NCBI GenBank assembly: GCA_016709005.1
Contig: JADJEU010000001.1
Coordinates: forward strand, 558,001-622,000
Source of the DNA: Crocinitomicaceae bacterium
GTDB lineage: Bacteria > Bacteroidota > Bacteroidia > Flavobacteriales_D > Crocinitomicaceae
Direction: 5' to 3'
Length of the DNA: 64,000 nucleotides
This document shows positions 9,489 to 18,240 of this stretch, piece after piece (positions within the stretch are counted from its first letter, which is position 1; the number at the start of each line of letters is the position of its first letter). The notes beneath the pieces are model-generated. The model had not been told where the DNA came from and made no database searches. It was given only the letters and a program-made list of their open reading frames with translations. A program made the translations under genes and the position numbers.

Positions 9489-10547
9489 TTAAATCAAATA
9501 GTTAATTTTTCTTTTTAGTAATGTTTTCGTTTCACTTTTCGCCTCAACAATTTTACCTATTGGCTCTTGCCTCAAGAAGTTTCGAATCAAAATATTCAGC
9601 TTGTCATAGTCAATCAAAAAAGAATCGTGACCATGGGCAGATTCGATTAATCCGTATTCTGATTCAGGAATATTCTTATGCAAAAAGCGTTGTTCTTCAA
9701 TTGGAAAAAGAGTGTCTGAATCTATACCTATAACAAGTGTTCGTGCTTTTATTTCTTTTAAAACAGATTCATACGATCCTGATCTTCCTCTTAAAACATC
9801 ATGGCTGTCCATGGCTTTTGAGAGATAATAGTAGGCGTAAGCGTTGAATCGGTTTACAAATTTTTCACCCTGATAACGAACGTAAGAAGCGGATTTGAAA
9901 TCATCTGCTTTGGGTTCTTTTTCAGATTGCTTTAACGAAAAATCGGTATAAGACCGATAAGACATCATGGCGATGGCACGTGCGGCTTTTAGACCATTCT
10001 GACCGCCATTTTTATCACCAAATGTTTGATCAGCTTGCAAGGCCAAACGTTGCACTTCATTAAATGCACGGGCATAAGGAGAGTGAGAAGCATTGGTTGC
10101 AATCAGAATTAATCCATTGACAAAATCAGGATTAGTTACAGCCCATTCAACTGCTTGTTGCCCGCCTAATGAAGCGCCAATCAATAAATCAATTTTTGAA
10201 AGATTCAAATGATCCGCTAAAAGCTGATGCGCCTTTACCATGTCTTTGATCGTTACTAATGGAAACTCCAGCGGTTTTTCAAAATCTTGCGCACCTGTTG
10301 TTCCATAGCAAGACCCTAAAACATTTGCGCAAATAATGCGATCCTGTTTTGGATCAAATAATTGTTTGTTACCAAAAAGACCAGCCCACCAGTCAAGTAC
10401 TTCTGATGTTCCTGATAAAGCGTGGCAAACCCATATCGTGCGCTCTGCATCTACAGGTCCGTAATCAGAATAAGTAATAGTTATTCCATCCAGTTTTTCA
10501 CCAGATTCCAGAATAAATTCCGACGTATAATTATAATTTGATTTCAC
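9489..10547 (-). CDS. metX: Homoserine O-acetyltransferase
   Basis: 352-residue alpha/beta-hydrolase that acetylates homoserine, the first committed step of methionine synthesis. Seen: CHALSGTSEVLDWWAGLFG, the nucleophile elbow GASLGGQQAVEW, Asp in IDSDTLFPIEEQ and His in SAHGHDSFLID, completing the triad; ANVLGSCYGTTG is also typical of MetX. Many MetX and MetA proteins are mis-assigned for acyl specificity, so acetyl versus succinyl is not certain. It is the first enzyme gene after the SAM riboswitch and the Cys-rich leader ORF, so expression is probably sensitive to sulfur amino acids. Confidence 0.93.
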   Translation of the reverse strand: MKSNYNYTSEFILESGEKLDGITITYSDYGPVDAERTIWVCHALSGTSEVLDWWAGLFGNKQLFDPKQDRIICANVLGSCYGTTGAQDFEKPLEFPLVTIKDMVKAHQLLADHLNLSKIDLLIGASLGGQQAVEWAVTNPDFVNGLILIATNASHSPYARAFNEVQRLALQADQTFGDKNGGQNGLKAARAIAMMSYRSYTDFSLKQSEKEPKADDFKSASYVRYQGEKFVNRFNAYAYYYLSKAMDSHDVLRGRSGSYESVLKEIKARTLVIGIDSDTLFPIEEQRFLHKNIPESEYGLIESAHGHDSFLIDYDKLNILIRNFLRQEPIGKIVEAKSETKTLLKRKINYLI

Positions 10548-10583
10548 TTTTGAAAAATTTAAATGACGGTATTACTACCAACG

Positions 10584-10622
10584 AAAAAAAAGAGAACTGT
10601 TTAAATCAGGAACGATTAACAG
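10584..10622 (-). terminator. Candidate attenuator hairpin in the metX leader
   Basis: Read on the minus strand, CTGTTAA (10622-10616) can pair with TTAAACAG (10604-10597) with one bulge, followed by TTCTC and then T8 (10591-10584). The 5' arm covers the last Cys codon and the stop codon of the leader ORF, so a ribosome stalled on the Cys codons would block the stem. The stem is weak, so the attenuation role is a hypothesis. Confidence 0.4.
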
Positions 10623-10774
10623 CAACAACACATGCAACAACAATGCATGGCTGAATTTTCAAAAGAGATTGTAAAACTCACAAGTGAATCCGGATAACCG
10701 TTCACTGAGTTTAATACTTCGGTCACTGAGCGCAGTCGAAGTGACTTTTTTGTAATGTTTGATTTTGTCTTCAT
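10616..10774 (-). CDS. Cys-rich leader peptide upstream of metX
   Basis: 52-codon ORF with ATG at 10774-10772, ten bases past the 3' arm of the riboswitch P1 helix, and TAA at 10618-10616, 68 bases before the metX ATG. The C-terminus reads MHCCCMCCCC: seven of the last eight residues are cysteine and there are two methionines, the two sulfur amino acids this operon serves. The body is hydrophilic and includes a translated dispersed palindrome (SLRLRSV). No similarity to a known domain is recognised. Runs of the regulated amino acid at the end of a short leader ORF are the hallmark of translation-coupled attenuators; polycysteine upstream ORFs with this role are known in mycobacteria. A function for this one is inferred. 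Confidence 0.65.
   Translation of the reverse strand: MKTKSNITKKSLRLRSVTEVLNSVNGYPDSLVSFTISFENSAMHCCCMCCCC
10721..10745. repeat. Small dispersed palindrome inside the leader ORF
   Basis: GTCACT (10722-10727) and AGTGAC (10740-10745) are inverted around 'gagcgcagtcga'. The wording 'cttcgactgcgctcagtgac' is a common short intergenic repeat type in Bacteroidota. It keeps the leader ORF open. Confidence 0.5.
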
Positions 10775-10784
10775 TTGTAATCTA

Positions 10785-10887
10785 ATTTATATGCCTCCTT
10801 TCGGAGCAGGATTTGGCACCTGCGGGGACTTTCCCAGTGGTTGCCAGAGGATCAACGAGCCTGTTCTCTCACCTCTTCTTTATAAAT
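10785..10887 (-). promoter_or_regulatory. SAM riboswitch (S-box, SAM-I type)
   Basis: Read on the minus strand. P1 is ATTTATA (10887-10881) with TATAAAT (10791-10785). Next come the conserved GAGGTGAGAG region and CTCTGGCAACC, a P3 stem GGGA-AAG-TCCC, a P4 stem GCAGG-TGCCAAAT-CCTGC with the hallmark GGTGCCAA, and a terminal CTCC-GAAA-GGAG hairpin. Order and motifs match the S-box aptamer. It heads the metX-hom-yeeE-metZ cluster and would lower expression when S-adenosylmethionine is plentiful. No strong terminator follows P1 directly, so output may act through translation of the leader ORF or the downstream attenuator. Confidence 0.92.
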
Positions 10888-10964
10888 CAACTACAAGTTT
10901 ACAAGAACTGTAATCGACGGTGCAAAGATAAAACAGAAGAAATGGATTATCCAAATATTTGTCT

Positions 10965-11003
10965 AAAAAAACAATTGCTCCTGATTTTGTTCAGAAGCAA
11001 TTG
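10965..11003 (-). terminator. Intrinsic terminator (second of two) after glnN
   Basis: CAATTGCTCCTGA (10972-10984) and TCAGAAGCAATTG (10991-11003) form a 13-bp stem with one mismatch; on the minus strand it is followed by T7 (10971-10965). It insulates the SAM riboswitch from glnN read-through. Confidence 0.75.
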
Positions 11004-11026
11004 AAATTTCATTCCAATTATTCCTC

Positions 11027-11053
11027 AAAAAAGACCACCCTTTCAGATGATCT
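11027..11053 (-). terminator. Intrinsic terminator directly after glnN
   Basis: On the minus strand AGATCATC, a 6-base loop and GGTGGTCT form an 8-bp stem (two G-U pairs), then T6. It begins about 23 bases past the glnN stop. Confidence 0.7.
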
Positions 11054-11075
11054 TTTTCAAGTAGTCTTCAATTTA

Positions 11076-13265
11076 CTATTTAGTAAAGAGCAATTCTCTC
11101 AATTTTGGCAATGGCCAAATCTCGTCTTCAACCATTATTTCTAGTTTATCAGCATGATATCTAATTTCATCAAAGCGTGATTTAATATTATCGCAATAAG
11201 CAATCGCACGTTCACGAACATCTGTAATCACATTTGCTTTTTTGCGCTCCTCAATCATCAAATTCACTTTATCGTTCATTGCATTGACGTGTTTTGAAAT
11301 TGATTTAATAAAGTTGATTTGAGTACGCGCTGCTTCTTTACCTTCTGTTTCTCCCAGAATATCAATGATTCCTTTCACGTTTTTTATCAGTACATTCTGA
11401 TATTGCAACGATGCTGGCATGATGTGATTTTTTGCCATATCACCCATTACACGAGCTTCAATCTGAACTTTAAGAATGTAATTTTCCAATTCAATTTCAT
11501 GTCTTGCTTCTAACTCTATTGGCGTCAAGATTCCAAGGCGATTGAACAAATCTTTCGTTTCCTTTTTATGCCAAACATCCAACGCACGTGGTGTATCTTT
11601 TACATTTGCAAGTCCGCGTTTTTCAGCTTCTTTCACCCACTCATCTCCGTAACCGTTTCCTTCAAATCTGATTTTTTTAGATGCCTTAATAAGCACCTGC
11701 AATTCTCTCAAAATTGCTTCATCTTTTTTCTCTCCTTTTTCAATCATTGCATCAACTTTCTTTTTAAAGTCGATTAGCTGATTGGCAACAATGGTATTCA
11801 AAACTGTCATTGCGTGTGCACAGTTTGCAGATGAACCCACAGCGCGGAATTCAAATTTATTTCCGGTGAACGCAAAAGGTGATGTTCTGTTTCTATCTGT
11901 ATTATCAAGCAAAATTTGAGGAATTTTTCCAATGTTCAACTTCAATTCCGTTTTTGCTTCCGGTGTCATTTTACCAGCAGAAATACTTTCTTCCAAATCA
12001 TCTAACATTTTTGAAAGTTGAGTTCCGATAAATACTGAAATGATTGCTGGTGGTGCCTCATTTGCGCCAAGTCTGTGATCATTACTTGCTGATGCAATGG
12101 ACGCGCGCAGCAAATCTGCATTATCATGAATTGCTTTAATTGTATTCACGAAAAACGTCAAGAACTGAAGATTTGATTTTGGATTTTTTCCCGGTTGTAA
12201 TAAATTCACTCCAGTGTCTGTTCCCATTGACCAGTTGTTGTGTTTACCCGAACCGTTAACACCAGGAAATGGTTTTTCATGAAGCAACACTCTGAAATTA
12301 TGTTTCAACGCTACTTTATCCATCAAGTCCATTAACAACAAATTATGATCATTTGCAATGTTGACTTCTTCGAACATTGGAGCGCACTCAAATTGATTTG
12401 GAGCTACTTCGTTATGTCTTGTTGTTACAGGTATTCCAAGCAGATGTGCTTCGTATTCAAACTCACGCATAAATTCTGTTGCACGTTCTGGAATTGAACC
12501 AAAATAATGATCTTCCAATTGCTGGCCTTTTGCAGGCTCATGTCCAAACAACGCACGCCCGGTCATCATTAAATCCTGACGAGCTTCGTACAAAGCAGAA
12601 TCAACTAAAAAATATTCTTGTTCCCAACCCAGCGTTGCTTTTACACTCGTCACATCTTTATCAAAATATTCACAGATATCTTTTGCAGAACTCTCAACGG
12701 CCTGAAGAGCTTTCAACAAAGGCATTTTATAATCCAATGATTCACCTGTATAAGCAATAAATACAGTAGGAATACACAATGTTTTTCCAATAACAAAAGC
12801 AGGTGATGAAGGATCCCAAGCTGTATATCCTCTCGCTTCAAATGTATTTCTGATTCCACCATTTGGAAACGAAGATGCATCTGGTTCTTGTTGCACCAGC
12901 ATATCTCCTTCAAAGCGCTCGATGGCACGGCCAGCACCAATTGGCTTAAAGAAACTATCATGCTTTTCTGCAGTTGATCCGGTAAGCGGTTGAAACCAAT
13001 GTGTATAATGAGTTGCCCCTTTGGTGATAGCCCAATCTTTCATGGCGGTTGCTATTTGATCAGCCACTGAACGATCAACCGGAGTTCCGAATTGAATTGC
13101 TGATTTCACAATTTTATAGGCAGATTCTGTCAGACACTCTCGCATCTTATCAATATGAAAAGTGTTCTCTCCATAAAACTCAGAAACACGTCTTTTTAGC
13201 TCAGGCATATGCTGCGCTTTCCGATTTAATACTTCTCTGATCGCAATTCCTCTTAAAGTGGCCAT
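11076..13265 (-). CDS. glnN: Glutamine synthetase, type III
   Basis: 729-residue GSIII, the long dodecameric form typical of Bacteroidota, making glutamine from glutamate, ammonia and ATP in the cytoplasm. Seen: GATHYTHWFQPLTGSTAEKHD near residue 100, LGWEQEYFLVD (metal-binding Glu), ATTRHNEVAPNQFECAP-type segment (VTTRHNEVAPNQFE), NGSGKHNNWSM, and DRNRTSPFAFTGNKFEFRAVGSS. The length and these signatures exclude GSI and GSII. ATG start at 13265. Upstream a minus-strand TAGATTTG (plus 13292-13299) matches the -7 element without an obvious -33. Two tandem terminators follow. No PII or ammonium transporter gene is adjacent. Confidence 0.96.
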   Translation of the reverse strand: MATLRGIAIREVLNRKAQHMPELKRRVSEFYGENTFHIDKMRECLTESAYKIVKSAIQFGTPVDRSVADQIATAMKDWAITKGATHYTHWFQPLTGSTAEKHDSFFKPIGAGRAIERFEGDMLVQQEPDASSFPNGGIRNTFEARGYTAWDPSSPAFVIGKTLCIPTVFIAYTGESLDYKMPLLKALQAVESSAKDICEYFDKDVTSVKATLGWEQEYFLVDSALYEARQDLMMTGRALFGHEPAKGQQLEDHYFGSIPERATEFMREFEYEAHLLGIPVTTRHNEVAPNQFECAPMFEEVNIANDHNLLLMDLMDKVALKHNFRVLLHEKPFPGVNGSGKHNNWSMGTDTGVNLLQPGKNPKSNLQFLTFFVNTIKAIHDNADLLRASIASASNDHRLGANEAPPAIISVFIGTQLSKMLDDLEESISAGKMTPEAKTELKLNIGKIPQILLDNTDRNRTSPFAFTGNKFEFRAVGSSANCAHAMTVLNTIVANQLIDFKKKVDAMIEKGEKKDEAILRELQVLIKASKKIRFEGNGYGDEWVKEAEKRGLANVKDTPRALDVWHKKETKDLFNRLGILTPIELEARHEIELENYILKVQIEARVMGDMAKNHIMPASLQYQNVLIKNVKGIIDILGETEGKEAARTQINFIKSISKHVNAMNDKVNLMIEERKKANVITDVRERAIAYCDNIKSRFDEIRYHADKLEIMVEDEIWPLPKLRELLFTK

Positions 13266-13529
13266 TTTTGAATATTTTTATAATTTTTGGACAAATCTAT
13301 ACAAATTTTAAGGGGGTCGTCTAAATATTTTATACTTTTTTTTTATGAAATGACTAAATATTTTGGGGGTGAATCGAAAATATTGACTTTTGAATTTAAA
13401 AATGATTTGATAAAAAGTAAAAACAGACTTTTTGACGGATTAAAAATCAAAAACTAGTCATTTTGTCTGCTTTTTTCTTCTGGCAAAAAATTTGAACAGG
13501 CTAATTCAGATTTAAAAACGAATTAAACC

Positions 13530-13967
13530 ATGTTAGTACAAAAAAGAAAAGCAGAATTTCCAGTATGGGGAGACGTATTTGGAAACATCTTTAACAATGA
13601 TTGGGTGAATATGCCGACAAATTTGAAAGAACAGTTTGGAAGTTTTCCAGCGGTAAATGTCAAAGAAACCGACGCTGATTTTCAAATTGAAATGGCTGCT
13701 CCCGGAAAACAGAAAGAAGATTTTAAGATTGACGTCAACGAAAACATGCTGACCATATCTTCGGAAAAAACCAATTCAAAAGAAGAGGTTGAAGATAAAT
13801 ACACACGAAAAGAGTTCAGTTATCAATCTTTCAAAAGATCATTTAAATTGCCAGAGATTGCCGATTCAGACAACACAACGGCTACCTATACAGATGGCAT
13901 ACTAAAAATATCCATTCCAAAAAAAGACACTAAAAAGCATGGAGTCAAAACAATTGCAATCTCATAA
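13530..13967 (+). CDS. Small heat-shock protein (Hsp20/alpha-crystallin)
   Basis: 145-residue ATP-independent holdase chaperone. The alpha-crystallin domain spans roughly residues 40-135: FPAVNVKETDADFQIEMAAPG, ENMLTISSEK, the conserved FKRSFKLPE strand, and the family-defining GILKISIPKK near the C-terminus. Monocistronic, with a strong terminator 44 bases downstream. The 264-base upstream gap separates it from divergent glnN and contains only A/T-rich DNA, with no certain heat-shock promoter. Confidence 0.93.
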   Translation: MLVQKRKAEFPVWGDVFGNIFNNDWVNMPTNLKEQFGSFPAVNVKETDADFQIEMAAPGKQKEDFKIDVNENMLTISSEKTNSKEEVEDKYTRKEFSYQSFKRSFKLPEIADSDNTTATYTDGILKISIPKKDTKKHGVKTIAIS

Positions 13968-14010
13968 TACAATTTGAGACTTCATTTTTCATAGTTTGGG
14001 TTAAGTAGGC

Positions 14011-14046
14011 GATGTCCGGAGCAAGTGTGCTTCGGACATCTTCTTT
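14011..14046 (+). terminator. Intrinsic terminator after hsp20
   Basis: GATGTCCG (14011-14018) pairs perfectly with CGGACATC (14033-14040), with an additional inner GCA/TGC pairing, followed by TTCTTTTT. Confidence 0.8.
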
Positions 14047-14084
14047 TTATGTAAGGCTTGAATAAGAGTATCGTCAAAGACATT

Positions 14085-15904
14085 ATGAAGGCAACACTCC
14101 TATTTGTTTCAAGTTTTTGTTTATTCTTAAGTTGTACCAATTCAAATGAGAAGGTTGAACGAGAGAATGACGAACGAACTCTGGTTTGGAACAAATTTAC
14201 TCCCCAGGTTTTTAATGATGCAAAATCGCAAAACAAACTCGTTTACCTTCATGTAGGAGCGCAATGGTGCCACTGGTGCCATGTGATGGAAGACAGCACC
14301 TATTCTGATTTGGAAGTCCAAGAATATCTCACAGAAAATTTTATTCTGGCTAAAGAAGATCAGGATTCTCGTCCGGACTTATTTACAAAATACAGATCGT
14401 ACGGTTGGCCAGCCTTAATTGTATACGATCAAAACGCAAATGAAATTTTAAAATTACGCGGCTATCAGGAGCGCCAAAAATTTCTGACACTGATTAAAGG
14501 TGCCGTTGAAAATCCACAAATAATTTCAAATGAAATCTCCACTGAACAAGCTTGGACACTTCATTTGCCAGAATTCTAGATCAAGATTTATTAAATGTCT
14601 TTGAGTCCAAAATAGATTTTGAAAAAGGTGCTTATAAAACCTATAAAAAATCACTTCATTCACCCGGAATTGAAATGGCTTTAGCATGCTCAGGTGAATC
14701 AGATTCTTTAAAAAAATGGTTAAGCCTAAGCATTCAAAACTCTTATCAGTTAATGGATCATGAATGGGGAGGTATATTCCAATACGCTACACATTTTGAT
14801 TGGAAGAACGCACATTATGAAAGATTGTTGCGAGTGCAGGCAGAACATATTCTGAATTATACACGGTACAGCGCAATTTTTGAAGATAGCATCGCCTTGC
14901 AAAAAGCGGAAAAAATTTACGATTACTGCAATGAATTTTTATCACTGCAGAGACCACTCTTTAATAATAGTCAAGATGCTGATTACAAAAAAGGAATAGA
15001 GTCAACAACCTACTATGCGTTATCTGACGATGAACGAAGAAAACTAGGCGTCCCCATCACACACGAAGTTCAGTTCTTAAAAGAAAATGCAATGATGGTC
15101 AATGCCCTGATTCAATTATGGGCTGCAACTGGTGATGAAAAATATTATGGGCGTGCAGAAAATATTTTTATGGTCTTACGGTCCGAATTCAAAAATGAAA
15201 ATGGTCTTTATACGCGCAACACAACTGATGCTTCTCTATTTTCACTGGATGATAATATAGCGATGCTTAATGCCACCATACTTGCTGCACAAATTAGTGG
15301 ACAAAAAAAACTTCTTATCGAAGCTGAAAATCTAGCCAAAAATATTCTTGAAAAATTTACAACTCAAAATGGATCTCTGAATTCTGTTGTCGGCGATTTA
15401 ACATTAGAGTCTGATGTACTTGGATCTTCAAACATGAATGCGGCCTTTGTGATCCATCATCTTGCATTGATTTCTAAAAATGAAATCCTGCAACAAGAAG
15501 CCGAAGATCTTGCCGAAAAAACACTAGATGAATCATCCGATTTTTCAGAGTACTTTATCCCCTATCGTTTATTGAAAACAAAATACATGGACGAAGAACC
15601 GCTGCACGCCGTTTTTATTTTGGAAGAATCAGGAACTAAAATTGAAAGAGAAATGCTTCAAAAACTAATCGCGTATGCCTTGCCAAACTTGATCATTGAT
15701 CGCGTCTACAAATCAAAAATGACCAGTGAACAAGAATTACTTTACAGTTCAACTGAACCGGGAACTTTATTCATTTGCAATTCTAGTTTTTGCTCAAGTC
15801 CAATTAAAGATCCCAATGAAATCAGATCCGTTTTGATACCGGAAAACAAAAAACCCATGTTACCGGAGCAACATGGGTTTACAAAATCTGGTTTAAAAAA
15901 TTAA
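14085..15904 (+). CDS. SSP411/YyaL-like thioredoxin-domain lipoprotein (frameshifted)
   Basis: Member of the DUF255 / spermatogenesis-associated-20 (SSP411, YyaL) family: a thioredoxin-like domain fused to an (alpha/alpha)6 glucosidase-like domain of unclear function. Seen: lipoprotein signal MKATLLFVSSFCLFLSC with lipobox Cys about residue 17, the CHWC active site in GAQWCHWCHVMEDSTY, then GWPALIVYD. The first frame stops at 14579. One extra T near 14551 (gctTtgg) gives EQALDTSFARILDQDLLN and continues to 15904, restoring about 606 residues. The helical domain contains DHEWGGIFQYA and LKENAMMVNALIQLW. ATG 14085 is chosen over TTG 14058 because it gives the correct signal peptide. The last codons contain a terminator for the opposite strand. 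Confidence 0.82.
15848..15880 (-). terminator. Terminator of the DUF4836 operon embedded in the convergent gene
   Basis: AAACCCATGTT (15851-15861) and AACATGGGTTT (15870-15880) form a perfect 11-bp stem with an 8-base loop; on the minus strand T6 follows (15853-15848). It lies within the last coding codons of the plus-strand SSP411 gene and 37 bases beyond the small ORF's stop. Confidence 0.75.
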
Positions 15905-15916
15905 TTCAGCTTTTTC

Positions 15917-16030
15917 TTATTTCGGCAGAACCTCTTCTACTTCATCTTCAAATTTCTCAATCTCTGCTTCTAAATCATCCAATCCACCCGTTACAGCTTC
16001 CTCCAGTTCTGATTCAAGTTCTTTATTCAT
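15917..16030 (-). CDS. Small acidic protein, 37 residues
   Basis: Short ORF starting with ATG at 16030, immediately after the TAA (16033-16031) of the DUF4836 gene, and ending with TAA at 15919. The product is very acidic and predicted helical (heptad-like spacing in LESELEEAV, LDDLEAEIEKFEDEVEEVL). Direct stop-start junction and a downstream intrinsic terminator support it as a real last gene of the operon. Function unknown; it could be a small partner of the DUF4836 protein. Confidence 0.6.
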   Translation of the reverse strand: MNKELESELEEAVTGGLDDLEAEIEKFEDEVEEVLPK

Positions 16031-17566
16031 TTATTTTTCCATTCGATCCAATTCTGCAGCCACTACTTCAGTAATTGCGCGAAGTGAATTTTTAGAGGCA
16101 TCAATCAGTTTGAATGAAAACTTTCCACCTTCTAAACTTGCACCGCCTGAAAACTCGCTGAACAATTTCATGAATGCTGCAACGTCTTTCATTCCCTTCA
16201 TCTCCGCCATACTTGCAAAATCAACAAAAAGTCCAAATGGATTTGCAGCAATAACATCTACGCCTTTCGTGATTTTAGAAGTTGATTTTGATACAACTTT
16301 ATTAGTCCAGGCGCTGTCATTAGAAGCAAAAAGCACATCACCATCCAACGCAACAAAAGCATCTCCCATTTGATAAGAGCCATTTGGTAATTTAAGACTA
16401 TCTGCAAGGATTTTTTGGATTGCGGCAGAATTAGAAACCCCAAGCACAACTCCAAATATCGGCATTGATGTTGTGTAAGTATATGGATCACCGTATCCGT
16501 AATCAATTGTTTCTTCCATTTCGATGATTCTGTCAATCATATAAACAAACTCACCGGTCATTGATGATTTCACATCTTCAATCGTTAAGCCAATAGCTTC
16601 AAGTTCGGATTCAAAATCTGCATAAACATCGTCTTCCATTTGAGTTTTCAAAAAGTCGAAGAACTTTGTAAAGTCCATACTGTAGCCACCTGTCATGATT
16701 GGGCTGTTTCCATTTCCATAGGACAATAATTTTCCTTCAATACCTTTTTCAGACATGAAACTCATGTTCTCTTTAACTTTATCTGAAAGGTGGTTGGTGA
16801 ATTCAAAATCAACACTTCCATTTGTAAAATTCAAGTACATTTCAGAAGAAATACCTTCGTACGTTTCACGCATTTTTTCCAATTCGCCAGCTTCCTCACC
16901 AAGCATATCCTGCATATAAGCGTACAAGCCTTTTCCATCGTAATACATTGCAACATCAGCTTCTTTTTTCAAGAAATCAGCATATGTAGCATTCACTTCG
17001 CCTTCATCTGCTGCTTTTATCAAATCAATAATTTTAGCAACTGTTTTATCACCACCATTACCACCTTTTCCGCTCAGCATTGCCATAAAATCGAACGGTA
17101 TATTTGAAATAACCGCAAATTCTTCATTCCACACCAAAGCATAACCATCGCTTTCTTTGACAGCCGTCTTCATTCCTTCTTTTTCAACGATGGTCGCGTT
17201 TGCCTCTTTTTCAATCAGCTCAATAAATTTTTTCTCATCTTTCACTTTGAAAACACCGTAGAAACTAGGTTGAAAAGACTCACCCTTTCCAACAATAATC
17301 TGAGATTTCACTGAGTAATCTATTCCTGTAACCGCTTCATCAATAAAGAAACCCAGGATAAGTTCATATGTAAATGGAAGAACACCATCCAAAATGCCCG
17401 ATTTATCCATTAAATTTTGTGGTGTCATCGAAACAACCAAAAAAGGTGACTCAACCTTATTGATCATTGCTGCTACTTTTTCTTCGCGTGTGCGATCAGC
17501 TGAACAACTTGAAATAACATAAACACTCAGTAGAAATACTGATAGATAACTTAAGAACTTTTTCAT
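16031..17566 (-). CDS. DUF4836-type lipoprotein
   Basis: 511-residue exported protein with a lipoprotein signal (MKKFLSYLSVFLLSVYVISSC, lipobox Cys at 21). The rest is a repetitive alpha/beta protein with phrases such as YYDGKGLYAYMQDML, GGYSMDFTKFFDFLKTQ and EFVYMIDRI, which fit the DUF4836 family seen in Bacteroidota; no function is established. It is anchored in the periplasm or outer membrane. The TAA is followed at once by the ATG of the 37-residue ORF, so the two are cotranscribed. Confidence 0.75.
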   Translation of the reverse strand: MKKFLSYLSVFLLSVYVISSCSADRTREEKVAAMINKVESPFLVVSMTPQNLMDKSGILDGVLPFTYELILGFFIDEAVTGIDYSVKSQIIVGKGESFQPSFYGVFKVKDEKKFIELIEKEANATIVEKEGMKTAVKESDGYALVWNEEFAVISNIPFDFMAMLSGKGGNGGDKTVAKIIDLIKAADEGEVNATYADFLKKEADVAMYYDGKGLYAYMQDMLGEEAGELEKMRETYEGISSEMYLNFTNGSVDFEFTNHLSDKVKENMSFMSEKGIEGKLLSYGNGNSPIMTGGYSMDFTKFFDFLKTQMEDDVYADFESELEAIGLTIEDVKSSMTGEFVYMIDRIIEMEETIDYGYGDPYTYTTSMPIFGVVLGVSNSAAIQKILADSLKLPNGSYQMGDAFVALDGDVLFASNDSAWTNKVVSKSTSKITKGVDVIAANPFGLFVDFASMAEMKGMKDVAAFMKLFSEFSGGASLEGGKFSFKLIDASKNSLRAITEVVAAELDRMEK

Positions 17567-17654
17567 TTTTTAAAGGAAGATTAGATATGAATTGAAGGCA
17601 AATGTAATGAAATCTTGGTTGTTAATGACGGGCACCAGTTCAGAATCTCCAACT

Positions 17655-17662
17655 TATATTTG
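17655..17662 (+). promoter_or_regulatory. Bacteroidota -7 promoter element
   Basis: TATATTTG lies five bases before the GTG start at 17668; no -33 TTTG at the right distance. It supports the GTG start and a nearly leaderless transcript. Confidence 0.45.
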
Positions 17663-17667
17663 CAGCT

Positions 17668-18240
17668 GTGCACACCATCGAACCATATTACAACTGGCGC
17701 GGATTCTATATCGCATCCGAAGATATTCAATCTCCCTTTTATGAAAGAGAGTATAGTGAATTTGAATTTACTGACTCTATTTACAATTATTTAATTCACC
17801 CGCAATGGGATAACATTGGCTCTCCTACTCTTTTTATAAAAATTCTTTTTGCTGATTACGATGAAGGTTTTGCGGTGATAGAATTGTTTGGAGAATGGAA
17901 TGACGCCGTTGAAAATGACATCATGACTTTCAAGCGTGAAATCGTTGAGCATCTGATGGAAAACGGTATTCACAAATTTATTCTGATTGCTGAAAATGTA
18001 CTTAATTTTCATGCTTCTGATGACTGTTATTATGAAGAATGGTTTGACGAAGTAGAAGATCAAAATGGTTGGATTGCCCTTTTAAATATACGCAAACATG
18101 TATTGGAAGAAATGCAGACTGAAGATCTTGATCAGTACTTCATTCAAGGAGGTGATTTAGAAGACATGGAGTGGCGAACTATGAATCCGAGACAGTTTTA
18201 TCAATCTATTAATCAGTATGTCAGTAGACGTCTGGCTTAG
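17668..18240 (+). CDS. Conserved hypothetical protein, 190 residues
   Basis: Soluble, acidic protein without a signal peptide or recognised domain. It is rich in aromatic and acidic residues (YYNWRGFYIASEDIQSPFYER near the start, DCYYEEWFDEVEDQNGW near residue 120). GTG start at 17668, directly behind a TATATTTG promoter box; no upstream ATG is available. The stop overlaps the convergent Nudix gene by four bases. I do not recognise a function. Confidence 0.7.
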   Translation: MHTIEPYYNWRGFYIASEDIQSPFYEREYSEFEFTDSIYNYLIHPQWDNIGSPTLFIKILFADYDEGFAVIELFGEWNDAVENDIMTFKREIVEHLMENGIHKFILIAENVLNFHASDDCYYEEWFDEVEDQNGWIALLNIRKHVLEEMQTEDLDQYFIQGGDLEDMEWRTMNPRQFYQSINQYVSRRLA

